Shown here one piece after another: positions 42,704 through 51,199 of a stretch of DNA of 64,000 nucleotides. The DNA is from Actinocatenispora sera (GTDB lineage Bacteria; Actinomycetota; Actinomycetes; Mycobacteriales; Micromonosporaceae), in NCBI RefSeq assembly GCF_018324685.1, contig NZ_AP023354.1, forward strand, positions 2,728,001 to 2,792,000, read 5' to 3'. The position numbers and the translations under genes are program-made. The stretch's first letter is position 1. Each line of letters opens with the position of its first letter. The notes below the pieces were generated by a model. That model worked only from the letters and a program-made list of their open reading frames with translations, searched no databases and was not told the DNA's origin.

Positions 42704-43551
42704 GCTCCGGCAGCGGCGGTCAGGGCCCGGCGGGTCAGCACGCGGGCCAGGTGGGCGCGGTAGTCGGCGCCGCCGTTCACGTCGTCCGGCGGTGCGGTGC
42801 CCTCGTCGGCATGGCCGGCGGCGGCGGTGATCGCGCCGGTGTCCCCGTCGGTACCGGTCAGGGCCTGCTCGACGGCGCTCGCCCGCACCGGCCGGCTGGC
42901 CATGCTGGTCAGCGCGACCCGGGTGTCGGTGACACCACCGTCGGAGCGTCGTACCAGCGCGGCCACGGCGACGACCGCCCACGCCTGCGCCATCCGGCTG
43001 AACTTCTCGTACCGGTAGCCCCAACCCGCGGTGTCGCGGACGCGGACCTCGGCGAGGATCTCGTCCGGCGCGAGCGCGGTGGTCAGGTAGTCGACGAAGA
43101 AGTCGGCGGCGGCGATCTCGCGGCGACCGTTCGGCCCGACCGCGACCATCGTGGCGTCCAGCGCGCAGGCCACCGCGGGCAGGTCGCCCGCCGGGTCGGC
43201 GTGCGAGAGCGAACCGCCGAACGTACCGAGGTGACGCACCTGCCGGTCGCCGACGGTCGCGGTGGCCGCGGCGATCAGCGGCGCGTGCTCGGCGACCCGC
43301 CGGTCGTGCAGGATCTCGGCGTGCGTGGTCATCGCACCGATGACCAGTTCGCCGTCGCCGATCCGGACGCCGTGCAGCGACTCGATGTCGCGCAGGTCGA
43401 CCAGGGTGCTCGGGGCGGCGAGGCGCAGCCGCAGCACCGGCAGCAGGCTCTGCCCGCCGGCGAGCACCTTGGCGTCCGGGTCGGCGGCCAGCACCGCCAC
43501 CGCGTCCTTCACTGTGGACGGTCGGGTGTACTCGAACGCGACCGGGATCAT
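42700..43551 (-). CDS. Molybdenum hydroxylase FAD-binding medium subunit
   Basis: 283 residues. A-G-G-Q-S-L-L-P (31-38) and T-F-G-G-S (110-114) are the two pyrophosphate-binding motifs of CoxM/XDH FAD subunits, followed by the C-terminal CODH_FAD_C domain. It takes electrons from the 2Fe-2S clusters and passes them to the acceptor. ATGA overlaps with both neighbours show tight translational coupling. Confidence 0.9.
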   Translation of the reverse strand: MIPVAFEYTRPSTVKDAVAVLAADPDAKVLAGGQSLLPVLRLRLAAPSTLVDLRDIESLHGVRIGDGELVIGAMTTHAEILHDRRVAEHAPLIAAATATVGDRQVRHLGTFGGSLSHADPAGDLPAVACALDATMVAVGPNGRREIAAADFFVDYLTTALAPDEILAEVRVRDTAGWGYRYEKFSRMAQAWAVVAVAALVRRSDGGVTDTRVALTSMASRPVRASAVEQALTGTDGDTGAITAAAGHADEGTAPPDDVNGGADYRAHLARVLTRRALTAAAGA

Positions 43552-45911
43552 GCCGCACCTCCCTGCGCCTCGTGCAGCGCTCGCCAGACGTTCTCCGGCG
43601 TGCACGGCATCGGTACGTCGGCCACCCCGAACGGTCGCAGCGCATCCACCACCGCGTTCACCACCGCCGGGGTGGAGGCGATCGTGCCGGCCTCGCCGAC
43701 CCCCTTGACGCCCAGCGGGTTGTTCGTCGACGGTGTCTCGGTGCGGTCGAGGGTGAACGAGGGCAGGTCGGCCGCGGTCGGCGGCGTGTAGTCGACCATC
43801 GTGCCGGTGGTCAGGTTGCCGTCGGCGTCGTACCGGGCGCCCTCGTGCAGCGCCTGCGCGATGCCCTGTGCCAGCCCGCCGTGTACCTGGCCCTCGACGA
43901 TCATCGGGTTCACCACCTTGCCGACGTCGTCGACCGCCACGTAGCTGCGGATCGTGACCCGGCCGGTCTCGGTGTCCACCTCGGTCGCGCACAGGTGGGT
44001 GCCGTGCGGGAAGGAGAAGTCGTCGGGTTCCAGGACGAAGTCTGCCGACAGGGTCGGTTCGAATCCGTCCGGCATCGAGTGCGCGGCGAACGCGGCGAAC
44101 GCGACCTCCTGGATCGACTTGGTCGCGCCGGGCGTACCGCGGACCGCGAAGGTGCCGCCGGAGAACTCCAGATCGTCCTCCGAGACCTCCAGCAGGTGCG
44201 CGGCGAGCGTCTTCGCCTTGCCCAGCACCCGTTGCGCGGCCCGCCAGACCGCGACCCCGCCCACCGCGAGCGACCGCGACCCGTACGTGTCGAGCCCGGC
44301 CGGCGCCGCCGCCGTGTCGCCGTGGATCACCTCGATGTCGTCGAACGGTACGCCCAGGGTGTCGGCGACCAGCTGGCTGAACGTGGTGACGTGCCCCTGC
44401 CCGTGCGGGCTGGTGCCGATCACCGCCTCGACCTTGCCGGTCGGCAGCACCCGTACCGTGGCCGCCTCCCAGCCGCCGCCGGCGTAGCCGCGCTCGCCGA
44501 GCCAGCGGGACGGGGCGAGCCCGCACATCTCGGTGTAGGTGGAGACGCCGATGCCCAGCTGTACCGGGTCGTGCGCCTCGCGCCGGCGGGCCTGCTCGGC
44601 GCGCAGCCCGTCGTAGTCGAACAGCTCGGTGGCCCGCGCCGTCGCCGCCTCGTAGTTACCCGAGTCGTAGGTCAGCCCGGCGATCTGGGCGTACGGGAAC
44701 TCCTCGTGCCGGATCCAGTTGCGCCGCCGCATCTCCAGCGGGTCGACGTGCAGCTCGGCGGCCAGCTCGTCGAGCATCCGCTCGATCGCGAACGTCGCCT
44801 CGGGCCGTCCGGCGCCCCGGTACGCGTCGGTGGGCGTCTTGTCGGTGAACACGCCCACGCAGCCGAACTCGTACGCGTCCATCTTGTAGATGCCCGGGAA
44901 CATCGCCCGGCCCAGCAACGGGATCGCCGGCGTCAGCAGCTGCAGGTACGCGCCCATGTCGGCGAGCAGGTTGACCCGCAGGCCGCGGATCCGGCCGTCG
45001 GCGTCGGCGGCGAGCTCCAGATCCTGGATCTGGTCGCGGCCGTGCACGGTCGCCTGGAACGCCTCGCTGCGCGTCTCGGTCCACTTCACCGGCCGGCCGA
45101 GCTTGCGGGCCAACGTCAACGCCAGTAGCTCCTCGGCGTAGATGTCGAGCTTCGAGCCGAACCCGCCGCCGACGTCGGGCGCGATCACCCGGATCCGCGA
45201 CTCCGGTACGCCGCTGAGCATCGCCAGGAACAGCCGGACGAAGTGCGGGATCTGCGTCGACGACCAGACCGTGTACTCGCCGGCCGCCGGCACCGGCGCG
45301 ACCAGCACCGACCGCGGCTCCATCGCGCAGGCCACCAGCCGCTGCTGCACGAACCTGCGCGTGATACGTACCGGGGCGTTCGCGAACGCCGCGTCCACGT
45401 CGCCGAAGGTGTCGGAGTAGCGGAAGCACACGTTGGTGCCGGCCTCGGTGTGTACCAGCGGCGAGCTGTCGGCGATCGCCTGCTCCATGTCGAGCACCAC
45501 CGGCAGCGGGTCGTAGTCGACCTCGATGGCGTCGAGCGCGTCGACCGCGTGCGCCCGGGTGTCGGCGACCACCACCGCGATCGCGTCCCCGGCGTAGCGG
45601 GCCTCGTCGACGGCCAGCGGCTTGTGCTCGGGCGCCACCCAGTCCGGGGTGACCTGCCACGCGGACGGCAGCCCGGCCAGTTCGTCGGCCAGGTCCGCGC
45701 CGCTGTAGGCGGCGACGACACCGGGCTCGTTGCGGGCCGCGGCGACGTTCACCCGCACCCGGGCGTGCGCCATCGGGCTGCGCAGCAGCGCCGCGTGTAC
45801 GGTGCCGGGCAGCTGGATGTTGTCGGTCCAGGTGGTCTGGCCGGTGATCAGGTGCGCGTCCTCCTTGCGCCGCCGGGCCGCGCCGACCTCCTGCTCCTGA
45901 GTTGCGGTCAT
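43548..45911 (-). CDS. Molybdenum hydroxylase large subunit, form II (CoxL-like)
   Basis: 787 residues with xanthine oxidase family signatures: G-G-G-F-G-S-K near 248-254, the active-site loop A-Y-R-G-A-G-R (363-369), and G-V-G-E-A-G near the C-terminus with the catalytic glutamate. Form I CO dehydrogenases carry A-Y-R-C-S-F-R with the copper-binding cysteine; here the loop is form II and lacks that cysteine. The enzyme therefore binds molybdopterin cytosine dinucleotide and hydroxylates some aldehyde or heterocycle; CO oxidation is unlikely. It overlaps both neighbours by ATGA. Confidence 0.9.
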   Translation of the reverse strand: MTATQEQEVGAARRRKEDAHLITGQTTWTDNIQLPGTVHAALLRSPMAHARVRVNVAAARNEPGVVAAYSGADLADELAGLPSAWQVTPDWVAPEHKPLAVDEARYAGDAIAVVVADTRAHAVDALDAIEVDYDPLPVVLDMEQAIADSSPLVHTEAGTNVCFRYSDTFGDVDAAFANAPVRITRRFVQQRLVACAMEPRSVLVAPVPAAGEYTVWSSTQIPHFVRLFLAMLSGVPESRIRVIAPDVGGGFGSKLDIYAEELLALTLARKLGRPVKWTETRSEAFQATVHGRDQIQDLELAADADGRIRGLRVNLLADMGAYLQLLTPAIPLLGRAMFPGIYKMDAYEFGCVGVFTDKTPTDAYRGAGRPEATFAIERMLDELAAELHVDPLEMRRRNWIRHEEFPYAQIAGLTYDSGNYEAATARATELFDYDGLRAEQARRREAHDPVQLGIGVSTYTEMCGLAPSRWLGERGYAGGGWEAATVRVLPTGKVEAVIGTSPHGQGHVTTFSQLVADTLGVPFDDIEVIHGDTAAAPAGLDTYGSRSLAVGGVAVWRAAQRVLGKAKTLAAHLLEVSEDDLEFSGGTFAVRGTPGATKSIQEVAFAAFAAHSMPDGFEPTLSADFVLEPDDFSFPHGTHLCATEVDTETGRVTIRSYVAVDDVGKVVNPMIVEGQVHGGLAQGIAQALHEGARYDADGNLTTGTMVDYTPPTAADLPSFTLDRTETPSTNNPLGVKGVGEAGTIASTPAVVNAVVDALRPFGVADVPMPCTPENVWRALHEAQGGAA

Positions 45912-46381
45912 GACGTGGCACCTCGCAGTTCGGCCGCGGCATCGCGGACCGCGGTCACGATGTTCTGGTACCCGGTGCACCGGCAGAGGTTGCCCTCCAG
46001 CCCCTCGCGTACCTGCTGCTCGCTCGGGTCGGCCACCTCGTCGAGCAGGTCGACGGCGGCCATGATCATGCCCGGCGTGCAGTACCCGCACTGCAGGGCG
46101 TGATGCTCGTGGAATGCCTTCTGCAGCGGGTGCAGCTCGCCGTTGGCGAGCCCCTGGATCGTGGTCACCTCGGCGCCGTCGGCCTGCACGGCGAGCAGGG
46201 CGCAGCTCTTCACCGCCCGACCGTCGACCAGCACGGTGCACGCGCCGCAGTTGCTCGTGTCGCAGCCGACCGGGGTACCGGTACGGCCTCGCTGCTCGCG
46301 CAGGTACTGCACCAGCAGCGTTCTCGGTTCGACCTCGTCGACGGCTTCGGTGCCGTCGACGCTCACGCTGATCCGGGTCAT
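45908..46381 (-). CDS. Molybdenum hydroxylase 2Fe-2S small subunit
   Basis: 157 residues. The plant-ferredoxin cluster uses Cys40, Cys45, Cys48 and Cys60. The C-terminal helical cluster uses Cys98, Cys101, Cys133 and Cys135 (Q-C-G-Y-C-T-P-G and C-R-C-T-G-Y). Electrons flow from Mo through both clusters to FAD. First gene of the subunit operon, with GGGAGG before ATG 46381. Confidence 0.93.
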   Translation of the reverse strand: MTRISVSVDGTEAVDEVEPRTLLVQYLREQRGRTGTPVGCDTSNCGACTVLVDGRAVKSCALLAVQADGAEVTTIQGLANGELHPLQKAFHEHHALQCGYCTPGMIMAAVDLLDEVADPSEQQVREGLEGNLCRCTGYQNIVTAVRDAAAELRGATS

Positions 46382-46771
46382 CGGCCCTCCCGACTTCGGG
46401 TCAGCTCCGGTCGCCGTCCGCCGGAGCCGGCCGGCCTCCACCCCGCACCGCGCCGGTCGGGGCTACCTCCAGACGGTACGTACACAGTTGATCGCGTAGC
46501 GCCCGATCGCGCAAGGTCGGCCCGACCGGCGGTCGCATACCAACGGGCGATGTTTCTTGTGGGGCATCAGAGAGGGCGGCTGCTACCTGAGTCGCGCGCC
46601 CAGAGGCACGTTCCGACGAGCAGCTGACCTAGCGTGCTGAGCATGGGAGGGCAGCCGCCAGGCCGCCTTGCTGCTCCAGTGACCGATGAGCTGAACAGCC
46701 AGCCGTTGAGCAACCGCCAGCGCCACCCAGGCGAGTGCCCTTGGTGGCTTCGGCTGCTTCCTTGGCCGGTG

Positions 46772-47030
46772 GTGTGGGAAGTGATCCTCGTGGACAAAGT
46801 TGACGACTGCTTTGTCAAGCGCCCAAGGATGACGCCGAGCGCGTCGCAGGCGCCATCGATCAGCTGGCAGAACACGGCCCGATGCTAGGGAGACCGACTG
46901 CGGACACGATAACAGGATCCAAGCTACCGAACCTGAACTCGGCACCGTTGAGGCATATATTCGGGCGCTCGGTGGGCGCGTGAAGGTGCTTGCAGAGTTC
47001 CCAGCTGGCGAGCTGGTGACGCTTGACTAG
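46772..47030 (+). pseudogene. Decayed HigB-HigA-type toxin-antitoxin module
   Basis: GTG 46772 begins V-W-E-V-I-L-V-D-K-V-D-D-C-F-V-K, the start of a Gp49/HigB-type mRNA interferase. After R-P the frame shifts and continues K-D-D-A-E-R-V-A-G-A-I-D-Q-L-A-E-H-G-P, then G-R-P-T-A-D-T-I and S-K-L-P-N-L, also HigB-like. The toxin C-terminus is lost. Directly afterwards another frame reads V-E-A-Y-I-R-A-L-G-G-R-V-K-V-L-A-E-F to TAG 47030, the typical C-terminus of the partner XRE antitoxin. Frameshift plus internal deletion fuse the two remnants. Base composition is lower in GC than the neighbours. The rest of 46382-47161 holds no supported gene. Confidence 0.65.
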
Positions 47031-47161
47031 CAGCTTCTTCCAGTTGGGTGCCACTGACGGGCGGGCTATTCAGACCGGCCTTTTGGTTTGCGCCGGTTCG
47101 CAGCCGAGCATGCCATCCGAGTCAGTGGGCAGAGTCGTCGCAACCGGCTGATCCGGCTTTG

Positions 47162-48376
47162 TCAGTGGTGGATGCGGCCGGTGGTGGCGGAGAGGGGGGA
47201 GCCGGTGCCGCGCCAGCGGCGGGAGACGATCTCCGCGGCGACGCTGACCGCGGTCTCCTCCGGCGTACGGGCGCCGATGTCCAGGCCGATCGGCGAGGCG
47301 AGCCGGGCCAGCTCGGCCTCGGTCAGGCCCGCCTCGCGCAGCCGGGCGAGCCGGTCGTCGTGCGTGCGCCGGGACCCCATCGCGCCGACGTAGGCCAGCG
47401 GCAGCCGCAATGCCTCGGTGAGTACGGGGACGTCGAACTTCGGGTCGTGGGTCAGCACGCACACCACCGTTCGGCCGTCCAGCCGGCCGGCCGCCGACTC
47501 GGCGGCCAGGTACCGGTGCGGCCACTCCACCACGACCTCGTCCGCCTCCGGGAACCGGGCGCGGGTGGCGAACACGGGCCGGGCGTCGCAGACCGTCACC
47601 CGGTATCCGAGGAAGGAGCCGGCGCGCGCCACGGCCGCGGCGAAGTCGATCGCCCCGAAAACGATCATCCGGGGGCGGGGTGCGTGGCTGGCCACGAACA
47701 CGGTCAGATCGTCGCCGCGCCGCTGCCCGTCGTGCCCGTAGCCCAGCGTCCCGGTTCGCCCGGCGGCCAGCAACCCGCGGGCATCGTCGGTCACCGCGTC
47801 GTCCAGCCGGGCCGAGCCGAACGTGCCGAGCGCGCCCGGTCGGGGTGAGTCACCCGATCCGGCCGGGCGGTCGGACGGTGGGGTGCCGTCGGGCCAGACG
47901 ACCAGGCGGCGGCCGACCAGGCCGGCAGCCACCGCGGTGGCTGCGCCGGGGGCGTCGTCCGGCAACGCGGCGCCGGCACAGCGGTCCGCGACGACGGTGG
48001 CGACCGCGACCGGTCGGCCGTCGGCGATCGCGGCAATCACCTCCGGCAGCGCCGGGAACGCGGCCTGATCGACCCGTTCGACGTACACGTCGAGAATGCC
48101 GCCGCAGGTCAGACCGACGGCGAACGCGTCGTCATCGGAGACACCGTACCGGCGCAGCACCGCGCGGCCGGTGTCGCGCACCTCGCCGGCCACCTCGTAC
48201 AGGTCGCCCTCGACGCAGCCGCCGGACACCGAGCCGGTGACCGTACCGTCCGCGGCGACGAGCATCGCCGCACCGGGCTGGCGCGGCGCGCTGTGCCAGG
48301 TCGCCACCACCGTGGCCAGCCCGGCCGGCTCATCGGCCGCCCAGCGTTCGTGCAGCGCGGCGAGCACGTCATCCAT
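47162..48376 (-). CDS. XdhC/CoxI-family molybdenum cofactor insertion protein
   Basis: 404 residues. S-V-S-G-G-C-V-E-G-D-L-Y is the XdhC_CoxI motif, and T-C-G-G-I-L-D-V-Y carries its second conserved cysteine. The C-terminal Rossmann domain has I-V-F-G-A-I-D-F-A-A, V-L-T-H-D-P-K-F-D and Y-V-G-A-M-G-S-R-R-T. XdhC proteins bind the cofactor, help its sulfuration and insert it into molybdenum hydroxylases. Its ATG overlaps the VWA gene by 8 bases. It therefore most likely matures the form II enzyme encoded just beyond the toxin-antitoxin remnant. Confidence 0.88.
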   Translation of the reverse strand: MDDVLAALHERWAADEPAGLATVVATWHSAPRQPGAAMLVAADGTVTGSVSGGCVEGDLYEVAGEVRDTGRAVLRRYGVSDDDAFAVGLTCGGILDVYVERVDQAAFPALPEVIAAIADGRPVAVATVVADRCAGAALPDDAPGAATAVAAGLVGRRLVVWPDGTPPSDRPAGSGDSPRPGALGTFGSARLDDAVTDDARGLLAAGRTGTLGYGHDGQRRGDDLTVFVASHAPRPRMIVFGAIDFAAAVARAGSFLGYRVTVCDARPVFATRARFPEADEVVVEWPHRYLAAESAAGRLDGRTVVCVLTHDPKFDVPVLTEALRLPLAYVGAMGSRRTHDDRLARLREAGLTEAELARLASPIGLDIGARTPEETAVSVAAEIVSRRWRGTGSPLSATTGRIHH

Positions 48377-49478
48377 TGCCGATCACCCCGACCAGCTCGG
48401 TCAGCGCGGCCAGGCTGTGCCCGGCCACGAACGCGTCCAGGTGCGGCAGCGCCGCCACCATCCCCCCGGTCAGCGGCTGGTACCCGACCCGGCCGGCGTG
48501 CGGGTTGACCCACACCACCCGGTAGGCAAGCCGGGAAAGCCGCGCCAACTGCTCGCCGAGCAGCGCCGGGTCGCCGCGCTCCCACCCGTCGCTGGCCAGT
48601 ACCACCACCGCCTGGCGGGCGGTGCCGCGCTGGCCCCACCGGTCGAGGAACGCGCGCAGCGTCTCGCCCAGCCGGGTACCGCCGCGCCAGTCCGGGATCG
48701 CCCGGCCGGCGTGGGTGAGCGCCACGTCCGGATCGCGGGCCCGCAGCGCCGTGGTGACGCGGGTCAGCCGGGTGCCGAGGGTGAACACCTCGGTACGGGT
48801 CGGCCGGCGGCGCACCGCGGCGTGCGCGAACCGCAGCAGGGCATCCGCGTACGGCGCCATCGAGCCGGACACGTCGATCAGCAGCACCAGCCGGCGCGAG
48901 CGCACCCGGCGGGCACGGCGGGCCAGCCGCAGCGGTTCGCCACCGGTGCGCAGCATCTCACGCACCGTGCCGGCCGGGTCCAGCTCGCCCCGCGACGCCG
49001 GTCGGTACCGCCGGGACGGGCGCGGCGCGGTCGCCGGCGCCAGCAGCGCGATCAGCCGGCGTACCTCGGCGCGCTCGGTGTCGGTCAGGGTGGACACGTC
49101 GCGGTGCCGCAGCGTCTCCGTCGCGCTGGCCGACGCCCGTACGGTCAGGGTGGCGGTGGGTTCGGCGCCGGTGCCCGCGTCGTCCCCGCCGAAGCCCACG
49201 GACGGGCGGCGGGGTGGTCCGGTGCGGGTGCGGGCCGGCCGCGGCCTCGGCGTGCCGCCGAAGTAGGTGGCGAACGCGGCGTCGTAGCGGGGCAGGTCGT
49301 CCGGCTCGGCGCACAGCGTCAGCCGTCCCGCCCAGTACAGCGCGGCCGGGTCGGTCGGGCCGAGCGCGTCGACGGCCGCCAGCATCGCCTGGGTGCGCTG
49401 TGCCTCCGCCGGCACCCCGGCGGCCCGCGCCGCGCGGGCGAACCCGACCAGCACCGCCGTCCCGTCCGCGCGGCTCAC
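48369..49478 (-). CDS. coxE: VWA-domain protein, CoxE family
   Basis: 369 residues from GTG 49478. The C-terminal von Willebrand A domain has a full MIDAS beginning D202-V-S-G-S-M, plus T-R-L-G-E and A-S-D-G-W. In the cox system CoxD (AAA) and CoxE (VWA) work as a chaperone pair that rebuilds the metal site. GTGA overlap with the AAA gene and 8-base overlap with XdhC show a single operon. Confidence 0.88.
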   Translation of the reverse strand: MSRADGTAVLVGFARAARAAGVPAEAQRTQAMLAAVDALGPTDPAALYWAGRLTLCAEPDDLPRYDAAFATYFGGTPRPRPARTRTGPPRRPSVGFGGDDAGTGAEPTATLTVRASASATETLRHRDVSTLTDTERAEVRRLIALLAPATAPRPSRRYRPASRGELDPAGTVREMLRTGGEPLRLARRARRVRSRRLVLLIDVSGSMAPYADALLRFAHAAVRRRPTRTEVFTLGTRLTRVTTALRARDPDVALTHAGRAIPDWRGGTRLGETLRAFLDRWGQRGTARQAVVVLASDGWERGDPALLGEQLARLSRLAYRVVWVNPHAGRVGYQPLTGGMVAALPHLDAFVAGHSLAALTELVGVIGNG

Positions 49479-50371
49479 GGCTCGGCTCCGGGGTCGAGGA
49501 TCGCGGCGGCGCGCACCCGCTCGGTGTCCTCGCGGTACTTGAGCACCGCGCCGAGCGTCGCGGCCGCCAGCTCCGCGGTCAGTTCGGTCGCGCCGAGCGT
49601 GTCGAGGGCGGCGGCCCAGTCGATCGCCTCCGCCACGCCGGGCGGCTTGAGCAGCTCCAGCGCCCGCATCCGGGCCGTCGCGGCGGCCACCTGCTCGGCC
49701 AGCCGGGCGCTGATCCCCGGCAGCCGGGACCGGACGATCGCGATCTCCCGGTCGAGGCCGGGGTGGTCGAGCCAGTGGTACAGGCAGCGCCGCTTCAGCG
49801 CGTCGTGCACCTCGCGGGTGCGGTTGGAGGTCAGCACCGTGACCGGCGGATACTCGGCCACGATGCGGCCCAGCTCGGGCACCGTGACCGCGGCGTCGGC
49901 GAGCACCTCCAGCAGGTAGGCCTCGAACTCGTCGTCGGCGCGGTCGATCTCGTCGACCAGCAGCACGCACGGGCTGGTGGTCAGCGCCGCGAGCAGCGGG
50001 CGGGCCAGCAGGAACCGCCGGTCGTACAGCTCGGCTTCCAGCGTTGCCGGGTCGGCGTCCAGGCCGGCCGCCCGCACCGCCTGCAGGTGCAGCAGCTGCC
50101 GGGGGAAGTCCCAGTCGTACAGCGCCTGCGCGGCCGAGAGCCCCTCGTAGCACTGCAGCCGGATGGGGGTCGCGCCGGTCGCCTCGGCAAGGGCCGTCGC
50201 GAACGAGGTCTTGCCGACCCCGGCGTCGCCCTCCAGGAACACCGGCCGGCCGAGCCGGATCGCCAGGTACCCGGCGGTGGCGAGCCCGTCGTCGGCCAGG
50301 TAACCGGTGCGGGCCAGCGCCGCCGCGAGCGCGGCGGGCGACTGCGGCACCGGAAACGCCGACCCCATCAC
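49475..50371 (-). CDS. coxD: MoxR-type AAA ATPase, CoxD family
   Basis: 298 residues. Walker A G-D-A-G-V-G-K-T (48-55), Walker B L-L-V-D-E-I-D (137-143) and sensor-type T-S-N-R-T-R-E place it in MoxR/CoxD. It uses ATP to remodel the molybdenum enzyme's active site with the VWA partner. Two ATG codons (50371 and 50368) are possible. First gene of the maturation operon. Confidence 0.9.
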   Translation of the reverse strand: MMGSAFPVPQSPAALAAALARTGYLADDGLATAGYLAIRLGRPVFLEGDAGVGKTSFATALAEATGATPIRLQCYEGLSAAQALYDWDFPRQLLHLQAVRAAGLDADPATLEAELYDRRFLLARPLLAALTTSPCVLLVDEIDRADDEFEAYLLEVLADAAVTVPELGRIVAEYPPVTVLTSNRTREVHDALKRRCLYHWLDHPGLDREIAIVRSRLPGISARLAEQVAAATARMRALELLKPPGVAEAIDWAAALDTLGATELTAELAAATLGAVLKYREDTERVRAAAILDPGAEP

Positions 50372-50529
50372 CCCACTATGCGCGTCCCGGCCGCGCGGCG
50401 CCCACCGTTCACGATCCGTTCCGTACCCGATCGTCCCCGGGCGCCGCGCCCGACCGGTGCGCGCGGCCCGGACGCGCAGCGGATGCGGACCTCGCTGGGC
50501 GAGAGCGCACTGGTGATGCCGGGTGGCCC

Positions 50530-50547
50530 GCAGCAGGATCCTGCTGC
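50530..50547. promoter_or_regulatory. Perfect 18-bp palindrome in divergent promoter region
   Basis: GCAGCAGGATCCTGCTGC lies in the 210-base gap between the divergent AAA ATPase gene and the membrane protein gene. It could be an operator for either or form an RNA hairpin. Confidence 0.5.
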
Positions 50548-50581
50548 AAGGTCCGACAATCCCTTCACTTCGGGAGTCCCC

Positions 50582-51187
50582 GTGTTGTACGCCATCGCCT
50601 TTTCACCCTGGATCCTCTACGCGGTGATCCCCGCGGTGTGGTGGCAGTGGTCGATGCTCGCCGCACTGGCGATCTCGGTGGCGATCTTCGTCTCGGCGGT
50701 GGCCCGACGCCGGCCGGTCGCCGCGATGATCATCGAGATCGGATCGATGGTGTTCTTCGCCGCCGGGACGATCCTCGCGCTCGGCGATCCCGACACGGCC
50801 CTGCATCCGTACCTACCGGCGATCTCGGCGCTGTGGGTCGGGCTCATCGCCTGGTTCTCGCTGCTCGTCCGCAACCCGTTCACCCTGGGCATCGCCAAGC
50901 TGAACCAGCCGCCGGAGGTCTGGCGCCAGCCGCTGTTCGTCCGTACCAACGTGATCATCACGGCGGTGTGGGCGATCTGTTTCACGGTCGGTGCCGTGCT
51001 GCTCGCGGCCTGCGCCGCCGGTGGTGCCGGCCGTGGGCTGGTCATCGTCGTCCAGGTCGCCCACTTCATCGTACCGATGGTGTTCACGTTCCACTACGTC
51101 GCGGTGATCAGGAAGCGGGTCGCCCGGATGCGGGCCGCGGCACCGACGCCGCCGGTGTACTCCGGGCAGTACACCGGTTCCCGGTGA
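50582..51187 (+). CDS. Hypothetical membrane protein with five helices
   Basis: 201 residues from GTG 50582, five bases after GGGAG (ATG 50483 is an upstream alternative). Five hydrophobic helices, first A-I-A-F-S-P-W-I-L-Y-A-V-I. The C-terminus is basic (R-K-R-V-A-R-M-R) and cytoplasmic by the positive-inside rule. No family recognised. It converges with the PucR-type gene. Confidence 0.65.
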   Translation: MLYAIAFSPWILYAVIPAVWWQWSMLAALAISVAIFVSAVARRRPVAAMIIEIGSMVFFAAGTILALGDPDTALHPYLPAISALWVGLIAWFSLLVRNPFTLGIAKLNQPPEVWRQPLFVRTNVIITAVWAICFTVGAVLLAACAAGGAGRGLVIVVQVAHFIVPMVFTFHYVAVIRKRVARMRAAAPTPPVYSGQYTGSR

Positions 51188-51199
51188 GGCGTCTCCTGC

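Noticed and set aside
40685-42763. Long plus-strand frame across the YcxB-like and CoxG genes
   Set aside because: Only the short ABC ATPase remnant near 41759 is meaningful; the rest is antisense to real genes.
42023-46381. Calling the locus a true carbon monoxide dehydrogenase
   Set aside because: The active-site loop is AYRGAGR (form II), without the copper-binding cysteine of AYRCSFR.
46583-46945. Minus-strand frame that could be a transposase fragment next to the toxin-antitoxin remnant
   Set aside because: Some hydrophobic pattern (A-L-A-V-A-Q-R-L-A-V) is seen, but no DDE or HTH motif; the plus-strand HigB-like reading explains part of the same bases better.
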